Shown here: piece by piece, positions 1 through 5,156 of the stretch
Numbering within the stretch: the stretch's first letter is position 1
Layout: each line of letters begins with the position of its first letter
NCBI GenBank assembly: GCA_947581885.1
Contig: CANPWF010000014.1
Coordinates: 1 to 18,286 of the forward strand
Reading direction: 5' to 3'
DNA from: an uncultured Clostridia bacterium
GTDB taxonomy: Bacteria > Bacillota > Clostridia > Christensenellales > Borkfalkiaceae
DNA length: 18,286 nucleotides
The notes under the pieces: generated by a model
What the model was told of the DNA's origin: nothing
The model's input: only the letters and a program-made list of their open reading frames with translations
Databases searched by the model: none
Program-made: the position numbers and the translations under genes

Positions 1-97
1 CGATCGTGACGGCGAGGGCGATCTCGGGCTTTGTCTGCTTCAATAAAAGCGCGGCGACGGCGGTCAGGAAGGCAATTCCGATGAGCTGAAAGACCAT
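1..97 (-). CDS. spoIIIAD: SpoIIIAD, N-terminal part (runs off the window)
   Basis: Only the first 32 codons are present; the gene continues past the left edge. The peptide starts MVFQLIGIAFLTAVAALLLK, a hydrophobic N-terminal segment, followed by QTKPEIALAVTI, which fits the start of the multi-pass membrane protein SpoIIIAD. In Bacillus and Clostridia this protein is part of the SpoIIIA-SpoIIQ channel joining mother cell and forespore. Its ATG shares one base with the TGA stop of spoIIIAC, so the two genes are translationally coupled. Identification rests mainly on gene order (AA-AB-AC-AD) and on the hydrophobic start. Confidence 0.85.
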   Translation of the reverse strand, partial: MVFQLIGIAFLTAVAALLLKQTKPEIALAVTI

Positions 98-294
98 CAA
101 AAGACTCCGAACACGTTGCGGATCGTTTCGAACAGGTCCCCGATCATGGTGACGGCGACGGTGAGCGCGATGACGAGCCCGACGATCGAGACGACGGTGG
201 AGATCTCGTCGCGGTCGGACTTTTTCAGAAGTTGGCAGACGACGGTAACGATGATGCCGATCGCCGCAAGTTTGAAGAGGATGGAAATATCCAT
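97..294 (-). CDS. spoIIIAC: SpoIIIAC, stage III sporulation membrane protein
   Basis: A 65-residue protein starting MDISILFKLAAIGIIVTVVC. It has two membrane helices (about residues 5-22 and 33-53) joined by a short polar linker containing KKSDRDE, the usual size and layout of SpoIIIAC. It is thought to form part of the membrane platform of the SpoIIIA-SpoIIQ secretion or feeding channel made in the mother cell during engulfment. The start was placed at the ATG one base after the spoIIIAB stop. An upstream in-frame ATG would add residues lying inside spoIIIAB and was rejected. No separate ribosome binding site is obvious, so coupling to spoIIIAB is likely. Confidence 0.93.
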   Translation of the reverse strand: MDISILFKLAAIGIIVTVVCQLLKKSDRDEISTVVSIVGLVIALTVAVTMIGDLFETIRNVFGVF

Positions 295-295
295 T

Positions 296-763
296 TTATA
301 CGATGAGGATGACGACGGCGAGCCCAAACAAAAGTCCCAATTTCAAATAGAGTTCTCCGCGCTCCTTTGCCTCCTTCCGATACGTTTCCGCCTTGCCCGC
401 AAGTTGTTTCGTTCTTATGGAAAAGTACTCCTTCTGCGAGGAAGTATCCCCGTTCCCGAGCATCGAAAAGTAATCTTTAAGCTCGGATTTTTCCTCTTCG
501 GAGAGAAAATTCTCCTTGGGAAGAACGTCCTTTCGCTCGGAGAACCGCTTTACAACGCCCCCGAATTCCCCCGCATACTCGTGCATGGAAAGAAATGCGG
601 AGAGCGGCTTGCGGGCATATTCGATTTCGTTGAGGTATCGCTCATTGAAGGCGGAAAATTGCAGGTAGAAGTTACTCTTCGTCCGCGCTTTTCCCGCCGC
701 AAGGTACCCAAGAAAGGTGCAAAAGAGGATGATCGCCACCGCGAGTGCGAATTTAATCCACAT
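296..763 (-). CDS. spoIIIAB: SpoIIIAB, stage III sporulation protein
   Basis: A 155-residue protein with an N-terminal hydrophobic helix (about residues 4-25, WIKFALAVAIILFCTFLGYL), a mostly charged helical middle, and a C-terminal hydrophobic helix (about residues 137-155). This is the helix-soluble-helix layout of SpoIIIAB, which resembles GspF-type components of type II secretion and acts with the SpoIIIAA ATPase. The ATG at 763 follows a purine-rich GGGGGGAAGG stretch and lies 11 bases inside the end of spoIIIAA, so translation is coupled. A longer in-frame start upstream would read through the spoIIIAA coding region and was not used. Length is close to the usual size, about 170 residues. 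Confidence 0.93.
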   Translation of the reverse strand: MWIKFALAVAIILFCTFLGYLAAGKARTKSNFYLQFSAFNERYLNEIEYARKPLSAFLSMHEYAGEFGGVVKRFSERKDVLPKENFLSEEEKSELKDYFSMLGNGDTSSQKEYFSIRTKQLAGKAETYRKEAKERGELYLKLGLLFGLAVVILIV

Positions 764-1589
764 CCTTCCCCCCTTCGTCGAGCACCCGCCCCACCTTTCC
801 CAAGCCGTCCAAAAGGACATAGCGGGAGAAGATCTTCTCGGGAACATCGGAAAACTTCTTCAAATGGGCGGAAGCGAACACCGAAATGCCGCCTGCGATC
901 GCCCGCTTCACCGCTTTGTAGTCGTCGGGCAAAAGCTCGTCCGTCACGATGATATCGGGTCGCATAGCGCGGATTCCCGCCGTAAATGCCGTTAGCTTGT
1001 CCGCAAAGCGGATGACATCCGATGTCTTTCCGAGTTCCCCCGCGGAGAGTTCCCCCCTCTCGTCGCTCACGAGAATATTCTTCTGCGTGCGTTCGGAAAC
1101 GAGGCGGCAAAGGTCCCGAAGCACCGTCGTTTTCCCGTCCCCGGGCGGCGCGAGAATAAGAAGGGATAGAAGTTCGTCTGAAAGACACTTTGTATAGATC
1201 TCCTCCGCACAGCCCCTGATCTCGTGCGGGACGCGGATACACAGCGACGTGACGGCGCGAATGGAGAGAACCCTGCCGTTTTCGTAGACATAGGCACCCG
1301 CGATGCCGATCCGCTCCCCCTCTTTGCCCGTCACAAAGCCCTCTTTCAGCTGATTTTCGACCGCATAGACGGAGTAATCGCTCGCCGCATATACCGTCTC
1401 TTCGAGCTCCTTCTCCGTCGGAAGAAGGGCGGAAGAACTGTCCGAAACGCCCTGTTCCCCGAGATAGACATACTGCCCGCCGAGGTTGGCGGAAAGCGGC
1501 TTCCCCGCGCGGACGCGGAGCTCATACAAAAGATTGCAATTGATATGTTCGACGCAATTTTTCAGCCTCTTCGGCAGGAAATTCAGCAC
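753..1589 (-). CDS. spoIIIAA: SpoIIIAA, secretion-type ATPase of the sporulation channel
   Basis: A 278-residue AAA/GspE-like ATPase and the first gene of the spoIIIA operon. The Walker A motif APPGDGKTT is at about residues 147-155, and a Walker B-like stretch PDIIVTDE at about 211-218. The N-terminal FLPKRLKNCVEHI and LYELRVRAGKPL match the start of known SpoIIIAA proteins. The family energises the SpoIIIA-SpoIIQ complex from the mother-cell side. The only start near the conserved N-terminus is a GTG at 1589. It has no good ribosome binding site and lies about 5 bases from the sigma-E -10 box, so the message may be leaderless. B. subtilis SpoIIIAA is somewhat longer, at about 307 residues. 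The next in-frame alternative, a TTG at codon 21, also lacks a ribosome binding site. Confidence 0.94.
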   Translation of the reverse strand: MLNFLPKRLKNCVEHINCNLLYELRVRAGKPLSANLGGQYVYLGEQGVSDSSSALLPTEKELEETVYAASDYSVYAVENQLKEGFVTGKEGERIGIAGAYVYENGRVLSIRAVTSLCIRVPHEIRGCAEEIYTKCLSDELLSLLILAPPGDGKTTVLRDLCRLVSERTQKNILVSDERGELSAGELGKTSDVIRFADKLTAFTAGIRAMRPDIIVTDELLPDDYKAVKRAIAGGISVFASAHLKKFSDVPEKIFSRYVLLDGLGKVGRVLDEGGKDVD

Positions 1590-1594
1590 GCTCT

Positions 1595-1623
1595 ATTGTA
1601 TGGGACAAATCCCCCGAATATGA
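1595..1623 (-). promoter_or_regulatory. Sigma-E promoter of the spoIIIA operon
   Basis: On the minus strand TCATATT (1617-1623) and CATACAAT (1595-1602) are separated by exactly 14 bases. Both boxes match the sigma-E consensus known from Bacillus (-35 KMATATW, -10 CATACANT). Sigma-E is the mother-cell factor that drives spoIIIA in B. subtilis, so location and function agree. The expected transcription start falls on or beside the GTG start codon of spoIIIAA. Confidence 0.85.
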
Positions 1624-1646
1624 AAAAAGCCCCGCCGAAGCGAAGC
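1623..1646 (-). terminator. Intrinsic terminator between the island and spoIIIAA
   Basis: Read on the minus strand, GCTTCGC-TTCG-GCGGGGC forms a 7-bp stem (two G-U pairs) with a UUCG loop, followed by six T. The plus-strand version would contain A-C mismatches, so the signal works on the minus strand only. It lies 18 bases after the end of the broken regulator at 1665-1927 and just before the sigma-E -35 box. It would insulate the sporulation operon from island transcription. Confidence 0.75.
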
Positions 1647-1664
1647 CTTTCTTCTATATAGGTA

Positions 1665-1927
1665 TCAATTTTTATTGAGACCGAACTCTCTTGTCTGCAA
1701 CACGTCTTTCCAATAGCTTTCCCGACCGATGATGTACTCGTTGCCGAGATTCATGTTGCACACTTCGAGAATTCAAAGAACTGCGCCATTGCTTTGAGTA
1801 CGACATAAGGTGCCTGTCTGCGACCATACTCATAGTTGCAGTACGTCTGAAACGCAAGCCCCGATGCCCGCGCCACTTCCGCAAGCGACAGTCCTTTTGC
1901 CTTTCTCTTTTCTGTTAATCCATTCAT
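1665..1927 (-). pseudogene. Frameshifted Xre/Cro-type HTH regulator
   Basis: From an ATG at 1927 (AGGTG ribosome binding site 6 bases upstream) the frame encodes about 58 residues. They include LSLAEVARASGLAFQTYCNY and YGRRQAPYVVLKAMAQFFE, a clear helix-turn-helix of the Xre type with the YE-x-GRRQAP hinge. The frame then stops at a TGA. Reading one base back at the GAATTC around the FFE codons continues as ILEVCNMNLGNEYIIGRESY and ends in a TGA at 1665-1667, which looks like the natural C-terminus (GNEYIIGRE resembles the usual DYLLGR). I therefore read it as one gene with a one-base deletion, or a sequencing error. A programmed frameshift is unlikely because there is no X-XXY-YYZ slippery heptamer. 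Left uncorrected, it yields only the HTH domain. Confidence 0.65.
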
Positions 1928-1979
1928 TTCAACACCTACCGTCTGTCCCGATTGGTTGTAATTTTATTTTATTTTTCTA

Positions 1980-2008
1980 TTGCCATTTGTCCCAAAATGG
2001 GATATAAT
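1980..2008 (+). promoter_or_regulatory. Promoter with internal operator for the first Xre regulator
   Basis: TTGCCA (1980-1985), a 17-bp spacer and TATAAT (2003-2008) form a strong vegetative promoter. The spacer contains TCCCA-AAA-TGGGA (1990-2002), an inverted repeat with 5-base arms. A repressor bound there would block RNA polymerase. The regulator gene starts about 20 bases downstream, so autorepression is the simplest reading. Related TCCCAT/ATGGGA half-sites recur at 2896-2934. Confidence 0.8.
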
Positions 2009-2028
2009 ATCAATGACGCGACAGAGAC

Positions 2029-2313
2029 ATGACAAGACTCCTTGAATTGAGAGGCGACACGACGCAAGAATATGTAGCGAAGCAAACGGGGCTTACACAG
2101 CAGTCATACCGAAACTATGAAAGCGGAGCGAGACAAGCGAACTACGAAACACTTATCCGCCTTGCGGACTATTTCGGCATGACAATCGACTACCTTCTTG
2201 GGCGGAAAATGCCAGACCTCTCCGAAAACCGTCAATCGCTTCTCGATAAAGTGCAGACCTTATCGGAAGATGCCATTGATACCCTCTTGTCTGTCGCAAA
2301 CCACCTCAAATAA
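2029..2313 (+). CDS. Xre/Cro family transcriptional regulator (first)
   Basis: A 94-residue protein. Its N-terminal HTH_3-type domain covers about residues 1-60: TQEYVAKQTGLTQQSYRNYE carries the turn and recognition helix, and LADYFGMTIDYLLGRK is the typical fifth-helix end. The remaining 30 residues (LSENRQSLLDKVQTLSEDAI and onward) are helical and probably dimerise. This is the size and form of phage- or element-type repressors. Translation starts close to the expected transcript start, with only a weak CAGAGAC ribosome binding site. The promoter contains an inverted repeat that is probably its own operator. A 70-residue ORF follows after 20 bases and is likely cotranscribed. Confidence 0.9.
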   Translation: MTRLLELRGDTTQEYVAKQTGLTQQSYRNYESGARQANYETLIRLADYFGMTIDYLLGRKMPDLSENRQSLLDKVQTLSEDAIDTLLSVANHLK

Positions 2314-2333
2314 TTCACCCAAGGAGCACTATT

Positions 2334-2546
2334 ATGGTTATTGACTACGATCGTATCTATAAAGATGCGGTTAAGATTGTTTCGAGCCTTGTTGACGGGG
2401 CAATGGCTGGCGGATGTTTTCCCGACATACAGCAGTTATTGTCGGATACCTATGCTGCGCTTAAAGAAGTTGCAGAACAAGCTCTTGCCGACGAGAACGG
2501 TTCTTATCGCCCCGCTCAAAACAAAGATGACGAGTTTGATTTGTAG
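2334..2546 (+). CDS. Small protein of unknown function
   Basis: A 70-residue, soluble, acidic-ended protein beginning MVIDYDRIYKDAVKIVSSLV and ending KDDEFDL. It is mostly predicted helix with no recognisable motif or membrane segment. It has a good ribosome binding site, AAGGAG, 8 bases before the ATG, and lies 20 bases after the first Xre regulator, so it is probably the second gene of that unit. Its last 31 bases overlap the 3' end of the broken minus-strand gene at 2516-2815. It might be an accessory partner of the regulator, but nothing in the sequence shows this. Confidence 0.7.
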   Translation: MVIDYDRIYKDAVKIVSSLVDGAMAGGCFPDIQQLLSDTYAALKEVAEQALADENGSYRPAQNKDDEFDL

Positions 2547-2815
2547 AACACATGATTGCGCTTGGCTTGCCGATGCCTAATCGCATTTTCAACTGCTGCG
2601 TGGCATGCCTCATAAAACATTCGCGCGGCATTGATAGGCGAATTCTTCCAATTCGCATACAGCTCGTACAGTATAGAAGCATCAAGTTTTGCGAAAAACC
2701 CACCGCCGAGTTACTGTGTACAACGCTCGATAAAATAATCCTTGCTCATGATGTAGCTATCGCTGAATTGTTCGTCTGTGTCAGTATACTTGTCTGTTGT
2801 TAGCGTCTCGTTCAT
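2516..2815 (-). pseudogene. Small gene interrupted by an in-frame TAA
   Basis: From an ATG at 2815 (GGAG ribosome binding site about 10 bases upstream) the frame gives 34 residues ending YFIERCTQ, then a TAA at 2711-2713. The same frame then stays open for 64 more codons with protein-like content (FFAKLDASILYELYANWKNS, then AARMFYEACHAAVENAIRHR) to a TGA at 2516-2518. A single nonsense change in a roughly 99-residue gene is the simplest explanation. The family is not recognised. It has a strong minus-strand promoter at 2882-2910 with TCCCAT-type operator repeats, so it was probably controlled by the first Xre regulator. The alternative is a real 34-residue peptide with the distal part a remnant. 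Confidence 0.55.
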
Positions 2816-2881
2816 TAGGAACCACTCCTCTCTCCTGTCTGCGAGCCGTCGCTGTCCACGTCTGCGAATTACCTTGGTAAT

Positions 2882-2910
2882 ATTATATAGGATGCTTTCC
2901 CATATATCAA
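2882..2910 (-). promoter_or_regulatory. Strong minus-strand promoter of the interrupted gene
   Basis: On the minus strand TTGATA (2905-2910), a 17-bp spacer and TATAAT (2882-2887) drive the gene starting at 2815. The bases at 2880-2892, ATATTATATAGGA, are repeated exactly at 3670-3682 in the other minus-strand promoter of the island, with identical spacing to its -35 box. Confidence 0.8.
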
Positions 2911-2934
2911 GCATTTATGGGAAATTATCCCATA
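2896..2934. promoter_or_regulatory. Operator cluster of three TCCCAT half-sites
   Basis: TTTCCCATA (2896-2904) and TATGGGAAA (2916-2924) are perfect 9-base inverted arms 11 bases apart. TATGGGA (2916-2922) and TCCCATA (2928-2934) form a second, 7-base inverted pair 5 bases apart. The first pair brackets the -35 box of the minus-strand promoter. The half-site resembles the TCCCA/TGGGA repeat in the promoter of the Xre gene at 2029, so that protein is the likely ligand. The plus-strand gene at 2990 could be affected as well. Confidence 0.65.
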
Positions 2935-2989
2935 GAAATTAAAAAGTTTTTCCGCACTTGTTTGAGCGCGGAAGAAGGGAGAGATTGAT

Positions 2990-3463
2990 ATGGATGCTTG
3001 GAATATTGTCGGTGTCGTTTGTGGAATATTGGGCGTACTTGCTTCGTTTACAACATTATTTGTCATTCCATTCATAAGGAAGTGCAAAAGCAAAGTCAGC
3101 AATAAGCTCATTTCCGTTGTCTATGAGGCAACTCCGCCCGCTATCCCACCTGTCGGCTCCCAGCTTACTAAGCCCTATGTAATCGCGGCAATTACAGTCG
3201 AAAATGAAATGCTTACCGATGCCTTAATCACAAAGGCTGTTTTGGTAGACGAGGGAAAAGGCAAGCGAATAACGATTATTGACAATGAAAAAGGCGTTTT
3301 CGAGTGGACGATAAAATCAAAAACAAAAAGGACACAGAAATTCCTCTTCTGTGTCCCACCGCCTCAATATTTACTTCCCGCTCAATGCGTCTTGGAGCTT
3401 ACCATTAACGAAACGGTACTCTCTGTCGTCGTAGAAACCAACAGCAAAGAACTACCGTACTAA
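2990..3463 (+). CDS. Membrane-anchored protein of unknown function
   Basis: A 157-residue protein with one N-terminal membrane helix (about residues 5-29, IVGVVCGILGVLASFTTLFV), then a basic RKCKSK stretch and a roughly 120-residue beta-rich domain with alternating hydrophobics. The positive residues after the helix suggest a cytoplasmic body. An AAGGGAGAG ribosome binding site lies 7-8 bases before the ATG at 2990. No family is recognised and no catalytic motif is visible. It reads away from the operator cluster at 2896-2934, which may control it, although I see no clear plus-strand -35/-10 pair. Its last 12 bases overlap the convergent gene at 3452-3640. Confidence 0.75.
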   Translation: MDAWNIVGVVCGILGVLASFTTLFVIPFIRKCKSKVSNKLISVVYEATPPAIPPVGSQLTKPYVIAAITVENEMLTDALITKAVLVDEGKGKRITIIDNEKGVFEWTIKSKTKRTQKFLFCVPPPQYLLPAQCVLELTINETVLSVVVETNSKELPY

Positions 3464-3640
3464 CATCACGATTCCGCAAAAACTCATAATGAGACCGCCC
3501 ACCAAGAGCAAGTTTCGACCTATTTCAACCCTTGTCTCGTCGTTTTTTTTGGATCCGACGACAAGCGAAATGATGCAGCCTGCTACACCCGTGAACGCAA
3601 TCGCAATTATGATGATAATGGCTATTTGAGCGATAGTCAT
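3452..3640 (-). CDS. Small protein with two membrane helices
   Basis: A 62-residue protein, MTIAQIAIIIIIAIAFTGVA at the N-terminus, with helices at about residues 4-27 and 43-60 separated by a charged loop (GSKKNDETRVEIGRN). The ATG at 3640 was chosen because GAGGTG lies 6 bases upstream; a GTG three codons earlier has no properly spaced site. It has a near-consensus promoter (TTGACA-17-TATAAT) carrying its own inverted repeat, just ahead of the second Xre regulator, so it is probably expressed strongly when derepressed. Hairpin-like two-helix proteins of this size occur among holins, toxins and membrane stress peptides, but nothing here identifies which, if any, applies. Confidence 0.7.
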   Translation of the reverse strand: MTIAQIAIIIIIAIAFTGVAGCIISLVVGSKKNDETRVEIGRNLLLVGGLIMSFCGIVMLVR

Positions 3641-3671
3641 ACCTCGCACCTCGCAAACAGAATTTGATTAT

Positions 3672-3700
3672 ATTATATAGGACATTTCTCTAAATGTCAA
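3672..3700 (-). promoter_or_regulatory. Consensus minus-strand promoter of the two-helix protein gene
   Basis: TTGACA (3695-3700), a 17-bp spacer and TATAAT (3672-3677) on the minus strand match the vegetative consensus at all twelve positions. The expected start leaves a leader of about 25 bases before the ATG at 3640. The -10 environment is identical over 13 bases to that at 2880-2892. Confidence 0.85.
3681..3698. promoter_or_regulatory. Operator: GACATTT-4-AAATGTC inverted repeat
   Basis: Perfect 7-base inverted arms, GACATTT (3681-3687) and AAATGTC (3692-3698), lie in the spacer and -35 box of the consensus minus-strand promoter, 17 bases ahead of the second Xre gene. It differs in sequence from the TCCCAT repeats of the first circuit. 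It probably binds the Xre protein encoded at 3715-4131. Confidence 0.7.
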
Positions 3701-3714
3701 GTGAAGGAGAAAAA

Positions 3715-4131
3715 ATGATTGAAAGAGTAATGCAACTTATCAAACAATCAGGCTTGAGCGACAACGCCTTCGAGAAGCAACTTCATCTCTCGCAAGGCAC
3801 AGTCGGGAATTGGAGAAGCGGAAGAAACAAGCTCTCAATGGAGGCAATCATTAAGCTCGCCCGCTACTTCAACGTCTCTGCCGACTATCTGCTCGGGTTG
3901 ACGGACGAGAGGAAGCCGCTTGAAAACCGCGAGATTGGACAGATTGCTTCCCCCGACGATTCTGTCCCTGCCCTCTTTGAGGATATGCCCGACCTACTCT
4001 CGGAGCAACGTTTCGTCAACACAGCAAAGATCTACCACGAGCTTCCCGATGAACTACGTGAGCGGGCGTATATGCTCATCTATGGCATGGCTCTTGGAAT
4101 CGGGTTGAATGTCGATAAAATTATTGGCTAA
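3715..4131 (+). CDS. Xre/Cro family transcriptional regulator (second)
   Basis: A 138-residue protein. The N-terminal HTH domain covers about residues 1-65, with LSDNAFEKQLHLSQGTVGNW as turn and recognition helix and LARYFNVSADYLLGLTDE closing the domain. After a proline- and acid-rich linker, the C-terminal half (about residues 95-138, FVNTAKIYHELPDELRERAY onward) is helical and probably dimerises. The ATG at 3715 follows GAAGGAG by 5-6 bases; an in-frame ATG seven codons earlier lacks such a site. It is divergent from the two-helix membrane protein gene, and the inverted repeat between them is its likely operator. No convincing plus-strand promoter is visible. The spacer up to 4185 holds nothing obvious. 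Confidence 0.9.
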   Translation: MIERVMQLIKQSGLSDNAFEKQLHLSQGTVGNWRSGRNKLSMEAIIKLARYFNVSADYLLGLTDERKPLENREIGQIASPDDSVPALFEDMPDLLSEQRFVNTAKIYHELPDELRERAYMLIYGMALGIGLNVDKIIG

Positions 4132-4185
4132 CAGCTATGAACATGATTTGGAAACAAGGATTACAAAATTAAAAAAGGGCATCTT

Positions 4186-4806
4186 ATGGGAAATCAATCT
4201 CAAAATCCCGCGTGGAATAAATTTTTTCAAGCACGAAACACCTATTTGATTTGGCTGAATAATGAGGAAAAAGGTCAATCTGCCATTCAACTTTATTCCT
4301 CGGCATTGAAAAATTTTGGCGATTTTCTATATGAAACTGATTTTTCAGTTGACTCTGATGCAAACATAACAGATGAGATTGTGATTGCATGGAAACAATC
4401 CCTTATCAAAAAACAATTTAAGCAGAATACCATCAGGCTCTATATGACTGCATTAAAATATTTTTTCGATTGGAGTGTTTCAAATAAATTCTACCAATAT
4501 TGCCCAATAGACAATAACGATATACCCCCGCCCGAAGAAGGGATCCACTACCTTATTCCAGACGGTGATGTGAAAAAAATTCTTTTTGCTGATTCTACAC
4601 TTATTTCGCGTAAAAAAAATGTAGAACGCAATGGTGCTATTGTGGTTATGATTTTGGAATGCGGTCTAAAAGTATCCGACATAATCGCTCTGCAAATTTG
4701 TGATTTGGATTTTGGTAAAGCATGTGAATTAAAATCACGTCGACCGCCTTCTGTTAGTTCCCCAAATCTATTTAAGTCGAACAATACGAAATTACAAAAC
4801 GCATAA
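4186..4806 (+). pseudogene. Tyrosine recombinase/integrase lacking its catalytic C-terminus
   Basis: The N-terminal part is a SAM-like core-binding domain (about residues 10-100: FFQARNTYLIWLNNEEKGQS, then LYMTALKYFFDWSVSNKF). The catalytic domain begins at about residue 115 (YLIPDGDVKKIL) and reaches NGAIVVMILECGLKVSDIIA-LQICDLDF, where families usually read TGLRxSEL. The first catalytic Arg of the RHRH-Y set is Lys here, and all later catalytic residues are absent. After about residue 180 the sequence stops resembling an integrase and reads across the antisense of a broken lipoprotein gene. Intact relatives have about 300-400 residues. The ribosome binding site (AAGGGC) is weak. It cannot recombine on its own as it stands. 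Confidence 0.8.
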
Positions 4807-5010
4807 TGCTTTGGTTCATAATTACCATCAAATCCATCAAATCTTATCTCGGACTCTTTAATTTTTGGATTTTTAATTTGCTTATAAGAAAATTGGATAT
4901 TGGAGTAAATCTGCAGAATACCGGCTTACATATTTATTATCGCAAGCAGATAATGTAAAACATAATACCAATGTTACCACTGCAATGATTACACTTGCAA
5001 ATTTTTTCAT
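4740..5010 (-). pseudogene. Broken lipoprotein gene
   Basis: From an ATG at 5010 (TAGGAG ribosome binding site, promoter at 5048-5076) the frame gives MKKFASVIIAVVTLVLCFTL then SAC. This is a lipoprotein signal peptide with lipobox LSAC and Cys at residue 23. The frame stops after 42 residues, at 4882. A second frame continues with protein-like sequence (YSNIQFSYKQIKNPKIKESE, then FDGFDGNYEPKHYAFCNFVL) until it runs into the truncated integrase near 4740. The gene has therefore suffered a frameshift near 4900 and loss of its 3' end. The left limit is approximate and the family of the mature part is not recognised. The remaining bases up to the tRNA terminator hold only its promoter. Confidence 0.6.
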
Positions 5011-5047
5011 AATAAACTTCTCCTACAAATTACTGTTTATCATTTCA

Positions 5048-5076
5048 ATTATACCATAAAAACAGGAGAAACGCAA
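5048..5076 (-). promoter_or_regulatory. Promoter of the broken lipoprotein gene
   Basis: On the minus strand an extended -10, TGG-TATAAT (TATAAT at 5048-5053), lies 17 bases from a weak -35, TTGCGT (5071-5076). The leader to the ATG at 5010 includes a good ribosome binding site, so the truncated peptide may still be produced. Confidence 0.6.
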
Positions 5077-5106
5077 GTAGCAAGCGGCACTCATAAATAA
5101 AAAGTA

Positions 5107-5147
5107 AATCCGAACCACTCACTCGTTACGAGTATTTGGTTCGGATT
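5107..5147 (-). terminator. Terminator after tRNA-Leu(AAG)
   Basis: AATCCGAACCA (5107-5117) and TGGTTCGGATT (5137-5147) are perfect 11-base inverted arms. The loop contains a smaller ACTCG/CGAGT stem. On the minus strand the hairpin starts 9 bases after the tRNA CCA end and is followed by TACTTTTTATTT, so it ends tRNA transcription and probably read-through from the polA operon. Confidence 0.8.
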
Positions 5148-5156
5148 ATACTGACT

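Larger units (their letters stand above)
1650..5060. mobile_element. Probable decayed integrative element (approximate limits)
   Basis: This stretch lies between a conserved sporulation operon and a tRNA-Leu gene. It holds three Xre-type regulator genes (one broken), small orphan genes, a truncated tyrosine recombinase and broken ORFs, and is visibly AT-richer than both flanks, especially from 4140 to 5060. A recombinase a few hundred bases from a tRNA 3' end is typical of tRNA-integrated elements. No direct repeat of the tRNA 3' end was found at the far side, and no replication, transfer or phage structural genes are present. The limits are inferred from gene content, not from attachment sites. 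It could also be several independent small insertions. Confidence 0.45.

Noticed and set aside
550..1242. 230-codon minus-strand frame over spoIIIAA/spoIIIAB
   Set aside because: It is out of frame with the conserved ATPase and SpoIIIAB sequences, arginine/glycine-rich, without motif.
1672..1884. 70-codon minus-strand frame near the broken Xre gene
   Set aside because: The peptide is basic and low-quality; the other two frames together give a clear HTH protein, so this one is a shadow.
2711..2914. Extending the 34-residue ORF upstream to an ATG at 2914
   Set aside because: The extension would cover the -10 box and leader of the promoter at 2882-2910; the ATG at 2815 has a good ribosome binding site.
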